From: BNXB01 sp031556375
GTDB taxonomy: Bacteria > Bacteroidota > Bacteroidia > Bacteroidales > Azobacteroidaceae
DNA length: 64,000 nt
Assembly (NCBI GenBank): GCA_031556375.1
Contig: JAVBTA010000003.1
Location: 62,001-126,000, forward strand
Reading direction: 5' to 3'
Positions 5,895 through 15,221 of the stretch are shown here, in pieces. The notes beneath the pieces were generated by a model. It did no database searches and was not told where the DNA came from. It saw nothing but the letters and a program-made list of their open reading frames with translations. The first letter of the stretch is position 1. The number at the start of each line of letters is the position of its first letter. The position numbers and the translations under genes are program-made.

Positions 5895-8228
5895 TTATTT
5901 GAAAATTTCATCAATGCCCTTAACCTCCTCTTTTTCAGATTGAGATGCGCAAGGATTTTTTCCTGAAGTTTCAAAAACTTCTGTTTGTGAATACCCTAAA
6001 TTAGGATCTTCAAAGACTTTTTTAAGAAAGATACCGAAGATCGGCAATGCTGTAGCTGCTGCTTGTCCTTCATCCATACGGTCGAAGTGGATATCTCGAT
6101 CCTCTCCTCCAACCCAGGCACCACCAACCAGAGAAGGGGTGAATCCCATGAACCAACCATCGGAGTGGTTCTGTGAAGTTCCGGTCTTTCCTCCCATCGG
6201 TGCAGTAATACCATATTTACCGCGTAACCTGTAAGCTGTACCAGCGTCAACAACAGCTCTCATCATGTCTAACATCTTAAATGAAGCATCGTCACTGATA
6301 ACATCTGCCATTTTAGGAGTGAAAGTTGCCAGGACATTTCCAAAATTATCCTCAATTCTGGTTACATAAACCGGTTCCACACGAACTCCACGGTTGGCAA
6401 AAGCCGAGTAACCCGTCACCATTTCTCCAATCGAAGCGTCGCAAGAACCCAAACAGAGAGAAAGTACCGGATCTATCTGTCCCATGAGGCCATATGAATG
6501 CAATAGTTTTGCAAAACTATAAGGGGATAATTGTTGCATCAGATAGGCAGAAACCCAGTTGTCGGAGTTCTGCAAACCCCATTTCAGGGTGACCATCTCT
6601 CCTATTCTTTTCTTATTTGAATTACTTGGATTATATGCTCTTCCATCCTCTGTCACAAGATGCTGTTCTACGTGTAACATCTCATCACAAGGAGTAAATC
6701 CTTCTTCCATAGCCAATGAATAAAGGAATGGTTTGACAGTAGAACCTATCTGACGGCGTCCCATATTGATCATATCATATTGAAAAAACTGATAATCAGT
6801 TCCTCCTACGTAGGCTTTTACAGATCCGTTTCGTGGATCCATAACCATAAAACCTGCTCTCAGGTAAAATTTCATGTACTTGATAGAATCCATCGGAGTC
6901 ATTGTGGTGTCTCTCAGACCTTTCCATGAGAAAACCGTCATTTCTGTCGGTGTATCAAATATTTTTCGGATTTCCTTATCACTGACATCTTCTTTTTTCA
7001 AAACACGGTAACGCTCTGACTGTTTCATAGCACGCTCCATGATTGCATTATAATCTTTTTCACTTAAATTCCGGGAGAAAGGAGCTGTTTTACTACCTTT
7101 TTTTCCTTTGAAAAAATTCTCTTGTAATTCAGACCCAACATGTTCTCGGACAGCTTCTTCTGCGTATTTTTGCATGCGAGAATCTATTGTTGTATAGATT
7201 TTCAAACCATCGGTATATAGATTATAATTGGATCCATTAGACTTTTTATTCTTATTACACCATCCGTACAGAGGATTGGTCTCCCATGCCAGAGAATCGA
7301 TTGAATACCTTGCACGATCCCAGGCAGGATAGTTTTTACGTTCCGGCTTTTTTGCAATCATACTCGTCCGCAAATATTCCCTGAGATATGGAGCTAGTCC
7401 GTCTTTATGGTCTACTTTATTATAATTGGTAACAAGAGGTTGTTGTTTTGCATTTTCAGATTCAGATTTTGTAATGTAACCGTTTTTTTCCATCAGGGAA
7501 ATAACGACATTACGACGTCCTGTTGTACGGTCTTTCTTACGGATAGGATTGTAATACGACGGATTTTTACACATTCCGATCAAGGTTGCAGCTTCCTCTA
7601 TCGACAGGTCTTTAGGTAATTTTCCAAAATAAACCCATGCAGCTGATTTTATCCCGACAGCATTATATAGGAAATCGAATTTATTGAGATACATGTTGAT
7701 GATCTCTTCTTTAGTATAAAACCGTTCTAATTGTACGGCAATAACCCATTCAATCGGTTTTTGTAAAAGTCGTTCCACAATATTTTCTGCGCTTGGAGAA
7801 TATAATTGTTTAGCTAACTGCTGAGAAATTGTACTACCCCCTCCTCCACTAGCCTGCATTAGTATTCCACGTTTTACCACAGCACGTAACAATGCAATTG
7901 CATCGATACCCGAATGTTCAGTAAAACGGGCATCTTCCGTTGCAATCAAAGCATTGACGATGTAGGGCGATAGTTCATTATAGTTAGAGAAAATACGATT
8001 TTCCTTGTCTTTTGCATAAGTACCTAAGGTTTTCATGTCAACAGAAATGACCTGGGATGCATATTTATCGATAGGATTTTCCAAATCTTCTACCGGAGGC
8101 ATATACCCTACATATCCTTTAGCGATGAGGAAAAATAATAACATTGTAGATAGGATGAATAATACAAACAGGATCCAAAACCACTTGATTACCCGTTTTG
8201 CTAAATTTTGATTTATTGCCTTAGCCAT
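5895..8228 (-). CDS. mrcA: Bifunctional penicillin-binding protein 1A (class A)
   Basis: A 777-residue membrane-anchored peptidoglycan synthase. An N-terminal transmembrane helix (about 16-38) is followed by a GT51 glycosyltransferase domain with EDARFTEHSGID and GGGSTISQQLAKQL (residues about 95-145), which polymerises lipid II. The transpeptidase domain carries all three active-site motifs: STVK with the acylated Ser (about 496), SDN (about 558), and KTGT (about 687). Length and order match class A PBPs of Bacteroidota. A -7-like element TAAATTTG lies upstream on the minus strand (8247-8254, and a second at 8260-8267). The neighbouring sigma factor is divergent. Confidence 0.95.
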   Translation of the reverse strand: MAKAINQNLAKRVIKWFWILFVLFILSTMLLFFLIAKGYVGYMPPVEDLENPIDKYASQVISVDMKTLGTYAKDKENRIFSNYNELSPYIVNALIATEDARFTEHSGIDAIALLRAVVKRGILMQASGGGGSTISQQLAKQLYSPSAENIVERLLQKPIEWVIAVQLERFYTKEEIINMYLNKFDFLYNAVGIKSAAWVYFGKLPKDLSIEEAATLIGMCKNPSYYNPIRKKDRTTGRRNVVISLMEKNGYITKSESENAKQQPLVTNYNKVDHKDGLAPYLREYLRTSMIAKKPERKNYPAWDRARYSIDSLAWETNPLYGWCNKNKKSNGSNYNLYTDGLKIYTTIDSRMQKYAEEAVREHVGSELQENFFKGKKGSKTAPFSRNLSEKDYNAIMERAMKQSERYRVLKKEDVSDKEIRKIFDTPTEMTVFSWKGLRDTTMTPMDSIKYMKFYLRAGFMVMDPRNGSVKAYVGGTDYQFFQYDMINMGRRQIGSTVKPFLYSLAMEEGFTPCDEMLHVEQHLVTEDGRAYNPSNSNKKRIGEMVTLKWGLQNSDNWVSAYLMQQLSPYSFAKLLHSYGLMGQIDPVLSLCLGSCDASIGEMVTGYSAFANRGVRVEPVYVTRIEDNFGNVLATFTPKMADVISDDASFKMLDMMRAVVDAGTAYRLRGKYGITAPMGGKTGTSQNHSDGWFMGFTPSLVGGAWVGGEDRDIHFDRMDEGQAAATALPIFGIFLKKVFEDPNLGYSQTEVFETSGKNPCASQSEKEEVKGIDEIFK

Positions 8229-8305
8229 TCTTAACTTTTAGTCTTACAAATTTAAGTTGCAAATTTACATGATTATTTCCAGATAGAAGATGAAAAAATA
8301 TATAT

Positions 8306-8337
8306 TTTGGTTTATTTCTCTATTTTAGTTAATTTTG
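8306..8337 (+). promoter_or_regulatory. Consensus promoter of the sigma factor gene
   Basis: TTTG (8306-8309), a 20-base spacer and TAATTTTG (8330-8337) match the Bacteroidota consensus. Transcription would start near 8344, which excludes the in-frame TTG at 8307 as the protein start. Confidence 0.75.
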
Positions 8338-8351
8338 CAAAAAAAATAGAC

Positions 8352-8924
8352 TTGCTTTTATCAGGATCATCCATATCAAACAGTACCGACGAAGAACTTT
8401 TGGAAGAGTATAAAAAAACGGGGAATTCCGAATATTTCGGACAATTATACCATCGTTATATACCTCTCATATATGGTCTTTGTTTAAAGTATTTAGGGGA
8501 TAAAGAAAAATCCAAGGATGCTGTTATGCAGTTGTTTGAGGATTTATTGAATAAGGTGATCAAATATGAGATCCTGGTTTTTCGTACCTGGCTTCATAGT
8601 GTCGCTAAAAATCATTGTCTTCAGATCCTGCGACAATCAGAAAAAGAAATTATTGTCGATTTTAACACTTCTCTTATGGAATCCGACCCGATTTTGAATC
8701 TATTAGATGAAGGAGAAGAAAATGATAAATGGAATCTTTTGCAGGAATGTATGAAACGTCTTCCGGAAGTTCAACAGACTTGTATTTCCCGGTTCTTTAT
8801 CAAGCAGTTATCATATGCCGATATTGTTGATATTACGGGATATCAGTTGAAAAGTGTGAAGAGTTACATTCAGAATGGGAAAAGGAATCTGAAAATTTGT
8901 ATGGAGAAAAAAATGGCCGAATGA
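8352..8924 (+). CDS. ECF-type RNA polymerase sigma factor
   Basis: About 190 residues. The sigma region 2 is visible (EYFGQLYHRYIPLIYGLCLKYL ... AVMQLFEDLL ... FRTWLHSVAKNHC), and region 4 carries the helix-turn-helix (LPEVQQTCISRFF ... SYADIVDITGYQLKSVKSYIQNG). There is no in-frame ATG before region 2. The promoter at 8306-8337 leaves TTG at 8352 as the best start, with a very short leader; an upstream TTG is excluded by the predicted transcription start. The stop overlaps the start of the next gene (ATGA), so the two are translationally coupled, as for a sigma factor and its controlling membrane partner. The regulon is unknown. Confidence 0.85.
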   Translation: MLLSGSSISNSTDEELLEEYKKTGNSEYFGQLYHRYIPLIYGLCLKYLGDKEKSKDAVMQLFEDLLNKVIKYEILVFRTWLHSVAKNHCLQILRQSEKEIIVDFNTSLMESDPILNLLDEGEENDKWNLLQECMKRLPEVQQTCISRFFIKQLSYADIVDITGYQLKSVKSYIQNGKRNLKICMEKKMAE

Positions 8925-10081
8925 AACTTTTTGATTACATAAAAAGTAGCCGTAGGGGTAAAGACGCCTATCGCCTTGAACGTCAGGCGATGGATGATCC
9001 GTTTTTAGCGGATGCCCTGGAAGGATTGGATTCGGTTGAAGGGGATCATATCAAACAAATCGAGGAACTTCAAAGACGACTTACGAAAAGATTACAACCT
9101 AAAACATATCATTTCCGGACTTGGAGTATAGCTGCAAGTATTTTAATCTGCATTTCTATAGGAGGATATTTTATTGTTCGACAAATTCAAAATCCGGACC
9201 TGTTTGCTGTAAAAAACCATACAGAAGAAGCTAATTCGCCTGAAAATCAAGAAATTGCTTATAATGAGATATTGGATACCTTATCTATATACATGCCGGA
9301 AAAAGAAGCTAGGAGACTAAGAACAGAAAGCCGGGAAGATTTCCCAATGTTGGAAGAACAGATGGAAAAAATGCCGATATCTATCGCTACTCTTCCTGTA
9401 TCATCTGCGGAGTCTGCAAAATCTAAAGAATCTATAGTACAATCTGATTCTAAGAATAAGTCCTCTCAGGTGACGATCCGTGGCGTTTCGAGTATCTCTA
9501 ATATAGTTCGAGGTACCGTTGTCGATGAGCATGGTGAACCTTTGGCCGGGGTCAGTGTAACTCAAAAGGGGACACCACAAGGTGCTGTAACAGATGCAAA
9601 TGGAAATTTTTCTTTTAAAGCAAACAACAATAACCCTTTGGAAGCTAAATATCTGGGATACGAGTCCAAAGAGTTTTCAGTAAATACTTCTGCTCCAATG
9701 TATATTGCCATGAATGAAGATGTACAGAGATTGGATGAAGTGGTTGTTACAGGGTATGGATCAAAGAAAGAGCCTAATATGACTGGTTCTGTTAGTTCTG
9801 TGAAGGATATATCTGATGTAAAACCAAGTCCGTTGATGGGTATGAGAGCTTATCAAAGAGATCTTCAGGATAGAATGATACGCCCGAAAGATGCAGTCTG
9901 TGGTGACAAAAAAGGAACTGTTATTCTGGAATTTAATGTAGATGCTAAAGGTACTCCTATAAATATCAATGTCAAGAAAAGCCTTTGTGTCAGTATGGAT
10001 ATTGAAGCGATAAGGTTACTTCAACAAGGTCCGAAATGGACAGTCGGAAGCCAAACCGTGGAATTAAAAGTGAAGTTTTAA
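8921..10081 (+). CDS. Membrane partner of the sigma factor: receptor-like plus TonB-like C-terminal domain
   Basis: The chosen start is the ATG at 8921, overlapping the sigma factor stop, giving 386 residues. Order: a cytoplasmic N-terminus of about 75 residues (MKLFDYIKSSRRGKDAY, with a DDPFLADALEGLD motif common in Bacteroidota anti-sigma-like proteins), one transmembrane helix (about 77-97), a linker, a carboxypeptidase-regulatory-like domain (about 200-270, GTVVDEHGEPLAGVSVTQKG) followed by the SusC-type LDEVVVTGYG box, and a C-terminal TonB-like energy-transducer domain (about 315-386, ending VELKVKF). The likely role is anchoring or regulating the sigma factor while contacting periplasmic or outer-membrane proteins. 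The exact mechanism is inferred. Confidence 0.75.
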   Translation: MKLFDYIKSSRRGKDAYRLERQAMDDPFLADALEGLDSVEGDHIKQIEELQRRLTKRLQPKTYHFRTWSIAASILICISIGGYFIVRQIQNPDLFAVKNHTEEANSPENQEIAYNEILDTLSIYMPEKEARRLRTESREDFPMLEEQMEKMPISIATLPVSSAESAKSKESIVQSDSKNKSSQVTIRGVSSISNIVRGTVVDEHGEPLAGVSVTQKGTPQGAVTDANGNFSFKANNNNPLEAKYLGYESKEFSVNTSAPMYIAMNEDVQRLDEVVVTGYGSKKEPNMTGSVSSVKDISDVKPSPLMGMRAYQRDLQDRMIRPKDAVCGDKKGTVILEFNVDAKGTPININVKKSLCVSMDIEAIRLLQQGPKWTVGSQTVELKVKF

Positions 10082-10093
10082 TTGTAAAAATAT

Positions 10094-11506
10094 ATGTCTA
10101 AAAAGAATAAGAAACCCCTACCCCTGCTTGAAAATGTGACTATTACAGGTATTGCTGCTGAAGGAAAAGCAATTGTTAAACTAGACGAACTCGTTATTTT
10201 TGTACCTTTTGTTGTTCCCGGTGATGTTGTCGATTTACAATTAACACGCAAAAAAAACAGTTATGCCGAAGCTAAGGCTGTTAAGTTTCATCAATATTCT
10301 TTGCAACGTACAGAAGCTTTTTGCGAACATTATGGAATTTGTGGTGGTTGCAAATGGCAAATACTGCCTTATGCAGAACAAATCCGTTACAAACAACAGC
10401 AGGTAACCGATAATCTGACTCGTATAGGAAAAATTCATTTGCCTGAAATAACTCCTATTTTAGGATCGGAAAAGACTACTTTTTATCGTAATAAACTGGA
10501 GTTCACGTTTTCTAATAAACGATGGATGACGGAAGAGGAAATTAAATCCGGGCAAGAGTTTAAAAATATGGATGCTTTGGGTTTTCATATTCCCGGAATG
10601 TTCGATAAAGTCCTGAATATCAATAAGTGTTGGTTGCAGGATGATATCTCGAACAGGATCAGATTGGAAATCAGACAGTTTTGTATTGAAAATGATTATA
10701 GCTTTTTTGATTTGAGAAATCAATACGGAATGATGCGGAATATCATTATCCGGACTTCCACTACAGGTGAAGTGATGTTGATTGTGATATTTTATGAGGA
10801 TGACAAAGAAAAACAACAGACTTTGTTAAAGAATATTGCAGACAAGTTCCCAGAAATTACTTCTTTACTTTATATCCTGAATCAAAAAGCAAACGATACG
10901 ATCACAGATCAGGAAGTAATGGTGTTCAAAGGGAATGACCATATTTTCGAACAAATGGAAGGTCTGAAATTCAAGATTGGACCAAAATCATTTTATCAAA
11001 CCAATAGCGAACAAGCATATAATTTATATAAAATAGCACGGGATTTTGCCGGATTAACAGGAAAGGAGCTTGTATACGACTTATATACAGGAACAGGGAC
11101 TATCGCTAATTTTGTAGCTCATCAATCAAAGCAGGTTATTGGTATTGAGTATGTTCCGGAAGCTATCGAAGATGCAAAAATCAATTCGGAAATTAACGGA
11201 ATAAATAATACCCTGTTTTATGCCGGAGATATGAAAGATATTCTTAATCAGGACTTTATCAATCAACACGGACAACCGGATGTAATTATCACCGACCCTC
11301 CAAGAGCAGGAATGCACGATGATGTTATTGAGGCTATCCTATTTGCTGCACCTGAACGGATTGTTTATGTCAGTTGTAATCCTGCTACCCAAGCGCGTGA
11401 TTTGAATTTGTTGGGAGAAAAGTATCATGTAGAGAAGATACAACCGGTGGATATGTTTCCACATACCCACCATGTTGAAAATGTAGTATTACTTCAAAAA
11501 TTATAA
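10094..11506 (+). CDS. rlmD: 23S rRNA (uracil-5-)-methyltransferase, RlmD type
   Basis: A 470-residue protein of the RlmD/TrmA family. An N-terminal TRAM domain (about 10-65) binds RNA. An iron-sulfur motif CEHYGICGGCKW is at about 78-89. The SAM-dependent methyltransferase domain follows, with the SAM-binding LYTGTGTIANF, the catalytic-domain DPPRAGMHDDVI, and the nucleophile motif VSCNPATQARDL (Cys near 429). It makes m5U in 23S rRNA; the exact position is not fixed by sequence alone, since Bacteroidota also have related enzymes. Its last 13 bases overlap the convergent repeat-protein gene. Confidence 0.9.
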   Translation: MSKKNKKPLPLLENVTITGIAAEGKAIVKLDELVIFVPFVVPGDVVDLQLTRKKNSYAEAKAVKFHQYSLQRTEAFCEHYGICGGCKWQILPYAEQIRYKQQQVTDNLTRIGKIHLPEITPILGSEKTTFYRNKLEFTFSNKRWMTEEEIKSGQEFKNMDALGFHIPGMFDKVLNINKCWLQDDISNRIRLEIRQFCIENDYSFFDLRNQYGMMRNIIIRTSTTGEVMLIVIFYEDDKEKQQTLLKNIADKFPEITSLLYILNQKANDTITDQEVMVFKGNDHIFEQMEGLKFKIGPKSFYQTNSEQAYNLYKIARDFAGLTGKELVYDLYTGTGTIANFVAHQSKQVIGIEYVPEAIEDAKINSEINGINNTLFYAGDMKDILNQDFINQHGQPDVIITDPPRAGMHDDVIEAILFAAPERIVYVSCNPATQARDLNLLGEKYHVEKIQPVDMFPHTHHVENVVLLQKL

Positions 11507-12675
11507 TGTAAACCTATTGTATATCCAATACTTATCTGTTGTTTAGATCCTGAAGATTTAGTGTTATCCCAGATCGATCCACCTGGAAGCATGCCGTATA
11601 ATGCTGCGTCGTTTGTTTCTACGTAATTGAGTGATGGACCGGCAAATAGTTCAAAATCATCGCAAAATCTGAATGCAGGAAGTACACGTAAAGCACTGCG
11701 TGAGATTTCCAAATGCTTGCAATCTGTCATTTGAGTATAGCTGATTTCGGTATTGATCCTGAATTTTTCAACACAATTGATATGTGCTCCTAAACCGGTT
11801 TCGATTGCTAATAAACCATTTGAGTAGTCGAAGTTATATCCAGCACCGACAATACCATAAAGAACACGTCCTCCGGAACGGAAGGAGGCCATTAGATTCA
11901 TCATTTCATCGAAAGTTACAGCAACTCCTTTTTCTCCATCTTCAATGAGGTTAATCACTCCTATCGGATAATCGTTATGGCTTGCAACGTTTAGAAAACC
12001 AATCTGAACACCTTTAACGGTTTCTGCAATATTGTATAATCCGCCAAACTGTAATCCGTTCACATTCTGGGCGATATTACCCAAACCACCAACCTGGATA
12101 CCGTTGATATTTTCTGCAATGTTTCCTAGTCCGGCAAATTGAATTCCGGACATGTTTTCAGCAATATTACCTAAACCGGCAACCTGGATTCCCCTGGCAT
12201 TTTCAGCAATGTTACCCAAACCGGTAAATTGCAAACCATTCATGTCTTCTGCAATATTGGCTAACCCGGAAACACTTACTCCTTTTGTGTTTTCTGCAAT
12301 ATTTACCAAGCCGGTAAATAATAAACCGTTTGAGTTTCCACCAACAATATTTGCAATACCGGAAATCGTTAAACCGTTTGCATTTCCTCCGATAACATTA
12401 GTAAGACCTGCAAACTGAATCCCGTGTGCATCTTTTTCGACCACTGTAGCCAAGCCTGAGAATACGAAAGCTTTTTCAGAATTTGATCGTCCGTATAACA
12501 AGTTGAACGAGAATGTGTTATTGTATTCTTTTGCTTCTTTACCATTGGTTCCTACCGGATCCCAAACACTGAATTTAACTACTGAGTTCTTTTCCCCGTT
12601 TGATTGAGCATGTACATAAACACTTGAAAGAGAGAATACAAGCAGGTATAAAACTGTAAAAAATTTCGTTTTCAT
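11494..12675 (-). CDS. Secreted glycine-rich 15-residue-repeat surface protein
   Basis: 393 residues with a signal peptide (ending VYVHAQS). Residues about 75-235 are about ten tandem repeats of a 15-residue unit, consensus GIQFAGLGNIAENMN, which predict a regular beta-rich solenoid or barrel-like sheet. A C-terminal part with alternating hydrophobic residues and a final aromatic residue (LHYNF) suggests outer-membrane insertion. The pattern resembles the LA_2272-type surface repeat proteins known in Leptospira and Bacteroidota (recalled, not searched). It is a single gene, convergent with rlmD. Function unknown. Confidence 0.6.
   Translation of the reverse strand: MKTKFFTVLYLLVFSLSSVYVHAQSNGEKNSVVKFSVWDPVGTNGKEAKEYNNTFSFNLLYGRSNSEKAFVFSGLATVVEKDAHGIQFAGLTNVIGGNANGLTISGIANIVGGNSNGLLFTGLVNIAENTKGVSVSGLANIAEDMNGLQFTGLGNIAENARGIQVAGLGNIAENMSGIQFAGLGNIAENINGIQVGGLGNIAQNVNGLQFGGLYNIAETVKGVQIGFLNVASHNDYPIGVINLIEDGEKGVAVTFDEMMNLMASFRSGGRVLYGIVGAGYNFDYSNGLLAIETGLGAHINCVEKFRINTEISYTQMTDCKHLEISRSALRVLPAFRFCDDFELFAGPSLNYVETNDAALYGMLPGGSIWDNTKSSGSKQQISIGYTIGLHYNF
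12000..12440 (-). repeat. 45-bp tandem repeat array inside the surface protein gene
   Basis: DNA copies of about 45 bases (for example around 12070, 12115 and 12160) encode the 15-residue unit. Central copies are the most alike and outer copies have diverged, as expected from expansion by slippage or recombination. Confidence 0.8.
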
Positions 12676-12797
12676 ATCGTAAAGTTAAAATGTTAATTTG
12701 TCCTATTTATAATTATGACGTTCCACTAAAAAAAAGATAACATCAGTCATAAATAAATTTTAAGATGCAAAAGTATACAAATAATTAAATATGGAAC

Positions 12798-12805
12798 TAA
12801 ATTTG
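12798..12805 (+). promoter_or_regulatory. -7 element TAAATTTG upstream of the HerA-like gene
   Basis: TAAATTTG matches the Bacteroidota -7 consensus; the -33 region is not recognisable. It overlaps the first in-frame ATG (12791), so the protein more likely starts at the ATG at 12833. Confidence 0.45.
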
Positions 12806-12832
12806 TACTCGTTTTATTATAACGATAGAATT

Positions 12833-14389
12833 ATGAGCAAATCAGAAGAATTCAAGCAGATTATAGACAAAGATTATACCTTTAAAGGTGAATCTTTTAT
12901 TTTGGGAGCGCCTATGCTTAACGGCGAAGTGATCGAAGATTCCTATATCCGGGTGCCATTGAAGACCATGAATCGTCATGGATTGATCGCAGGAGCGACG
13001 GGAACAGGTAAAACAAAGACATTACAGGTTATTGCAGAATCTCTCAGCGAAGCTAGTGTTTCTGTCGTTATGCTTGACATCAAAGGAGATTTAAGCGGGA
13101 TTGCAGCTACTGGTGTTGAAAATAAAATAATCAAGGAACGGTATGGAAAAATGAAGTTAGAATATAATCCAGCAGCCTTTCCGGTTGAATTAATGAGTAT
13201 AAGTAATGAAAAAGGTGTAAAATTACGTGCAACTGTTCTTGAATTCGGACCTGTACTGATGTCCAAGATATTAGGATTGAACGACACTCAAGCCGGTATC
13301 GTTGCTTTGATCTATAAGTTTTGCGATGACCGTAAATTACCTTTAGTTGACCTTAAAGACTTTATTAAAGTTCTACAATATATAGGAGATGAAGGAAAAG
13401 CTGAAGTAGAAAAAGAATATGGGAAGGTTTCAACTACATCTACCGGAACTATCTTACGTAAAATCATAGAATTACAACAACAGGGAGCTGATCTCTTTTT
13501 CGGTGAACCTTCTTTTGATATCGATGATTTGATGCGTATAGACCAGCAAGGACGTGGTGCAATCAACATTATCCGTGTAACTGATATGCAGGATAAACCG
13601 AAGTTATTTTCCACATTTTTATTGCAAATGTTGTCGGAAATATATGCTACCTGTCCGGAAGAAGGCGATTTGGACAAACCGAAATTAGTTATGTTTATCG
13701 ATGAAGCCCACCTGATCTTCCAAGAAGCCAGTAGCGCTCTGTTAAAACAAATAGAAACGGTTATCAAACTGATCCGATCCAAAGGAATTGGTATCTTTTT
13801 CTGCACGCAAAACCCGACTGATGTTCCACCGTCTGTCCTCGGACAGCTAGGTTTTAAATTACAACATGCTTTACGTGCTTTCACGGCGAAAGACAGGAAA
13901 GATATTAAAAGTATGGCCGAGAACTTTCCATATACAACATTTTATAAAACTGATGAATTGTTGACTCAAATGGGAATGGGAGAAGCTCTGGTCACATTAT
14001 TGAATGAGAAAGGGATGCCTACTTCCCTATCCTACACCATGTTATGCTCCCCAAAATCACGTATGGATATTTTATCGGAAGATGAAATTAATGCTGTGAT
14101 TTCTAAAAGTAAATTGGTTGCAAGATATAATCAGGATATTGATAAAGAAAGTGCATACGAAATTTTATCCGGTAGAATTGAAGCTGCTCAGGCCCAAAAA
14201 GAACAGGAAGCTGAGCAAAAAGCGGTAACGAAAGCTACACGCAATACTAAACCTGAAAAATCAATGTTGGAAGAGATTTTGAGTAGTCCTACTGCAAAAC
14301 AAGTTGCCCGGACAGCTACCAGCACTTTAACCAACACTCTGGTTCGTGGTTTGATGGGAGTTTTGGGATTAGGTGGCCGGAGAAGATAA
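12833..14389 (+). CDS. HerA-like (DUF853) ATPase
   Basis: 518 residues from the ATG at 12833 (MSKSEEFKQI). It belongs to the HerA/FtsK-like DUF853 ATPases. Walker A GATGTGKTK lies near residue 50, a second strand MLDIKGDLSG follows, and Walker B LVMFIDEAHLIF lies near 290. A sensor-like TQNPTDVP follows. The C-terminus is basic and low-complexity (GLGGRRR). HerA ATPases translocate DNA, but the role of this family is not settled. It is the first of three closely spaced genes (gaps of 5 and 8 bases), so it is likely cotranscribed with the ApbE-like and GH92 genes. Confidence 0.85.
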   Translation: MSKSEEFKQIIDKDYTFKGESFILGAPMLNGEVIEDSYIRVPLKTMNRHGLIAGATGTGKTKTLQVIAESLSEASVSVVMLDIKGDLSGIAATGVENKIIKERYGKMKLEYNPAAFPVELMSISNEKGVKLRATVLEFGPVLMSKILGLNDTQAGIVALIYKFCDDRKLPLVDLKDFIKVLQYIGDEGKAEVEKEYGKVSTTSTGTILRKIIELQQQGADLFFGEPSFDIDDLMRIDQQGRGAINIIRVTDMQDKPKLFSTFLLQMLSEIYATCPEEGDLDKPKLVMFIDEAHLIFQEASSALLKQIETVIKLIRSKGIGIFFCTQNPTDVPPSVLGQLGFKLQHALRAFTAKDRKDIKSMAENFPYTTFYKTDELLTQMGMGEALVTLLNEKGMPTSLSYTMLCSPKSRMDILSEDEINAVISKSKLVARYNQDIDKESAYEILSGRIEAAQAQKEQEAEQKAVTKATRNTKPEKSMLEEILSSPTAKQVARTATSTLTNTLVRGLMGVLGLGGRRR

Positions 14390-14394
14390 CAAAG

Positions 14395-15213
14395 ATGTCT
14401 ATTTCGTTTATAAATAAGGACTTAGGAGATAACAAAACTATTTATTATGCATGGTTTGAATCCATGCATACCCGTATTGATATTGCGATATGCAATCAGG
14501 AGAACGATTTATGTAAGGATATTATCGATCAGATATACAGAGAATTACAATATATAGAACAACTAGCTAATCGATTTGATCCATCCAGTGAATTATATAA
14601 ATTGAACGAACTAGCTTCTATTCAAGCTTTTACAGTTAGCGCTGAACTCTTTCAAATTATTATGAATTGCATTGATTATCACGAAAAGACCTCAGGATGT
14701 TTCGATATCACTGTAAACTCGTTGGAGTCATATAAAAATGGGATAAAAGATATTGTTTGTGATCCCCTGAATCACAGCGTTTTCTATAAAAATCCGGACA
14801 TAAAAATCGATTTGGGAGGTTTTGCAAAGGGGTATGCCTTGGATAAGTGCGTTAATATTCTAAAAAAGAATAAGATATCCGATGCATTGGTCAATTTTGG
14901 GAATAGTTCGGTTTTTGCTTTGGGTAATCATCCTTCCGGGAACGGATGGAAAATAACATTGCCGACAAGTACCCAGGAAAATCTGTCTTTTGTTGTTTTG
15001 TATGATGAATGTCTTACTACATCTGGAAACGAAGAAATACATCTGCATATCAAGTCTCCCTTTGACGGACAATATCTGAAAGCATCAAATCCGGTATCGG
15101 TTGTGACAAAAGACGCAACCTCAGGAGAGGTGTTTTCTACAGCTTTATTTGTCTCACAGGCAACAGGAAAGGATTTTTTTACTACATTTGCGGAAATAAA
15201 ACTAATAACATAA
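14395..15213 (+). CDS. ApbE-like FAD:protein FMN transferase, short form
   Basis: 272 residues. The family signature is present: the N-terminal part with ANRFDPSSELYKLN, the DLGGFAKGYALDK helix, and NFGNSSVFALGNHPSGNGW. ApbE enzymes attach FMN covalently to Thr in Na+-pumping NADH:quinone reductase, Rnf and related flavoproteins. This copy is shorter than the usual 310-350 residues and has no lipoprotein signal or membrane segment, so it appears cytoplasmic, unlike typical exported ApbE. The metal-binding C-terminal region is reduced (VVTKDATSGEVFSTALFV). It may be a divergent paralogue rather than the main flavinyl transferase. Confidence 0.75.
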   Translation: MSISFINKDLGDNKTIYYAWFESMHTRIDIAICNQENDLCKDIIDQIYRELQYIEQLANRFDPSSELYKLNELASIQAFTVSAELFQIIMNCIDYHEKTSGCFDITVNSLESYKNGIKDIVCDPLNHSVFYKNPDIKIDLGGFAKGYALDKCVNILKKNKISDALVNFGNSSVFALGNHPSGNGWKITLPTSTQENLSFVVLYDECLTTSGNEEIHLHIKSPFDGQYLKASNPVSVVTKDATSGEVFSTALFVSQATGKDFFTTFAEIKLIT

Positions 15214-15221
15214 AAAAACTA

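Noticed and set aside
12000..12440. CRISPR-like regular repeats
   Set aside because: The 45-bp period stays in frame and encodes a protein repeat; there are no unique spacers.
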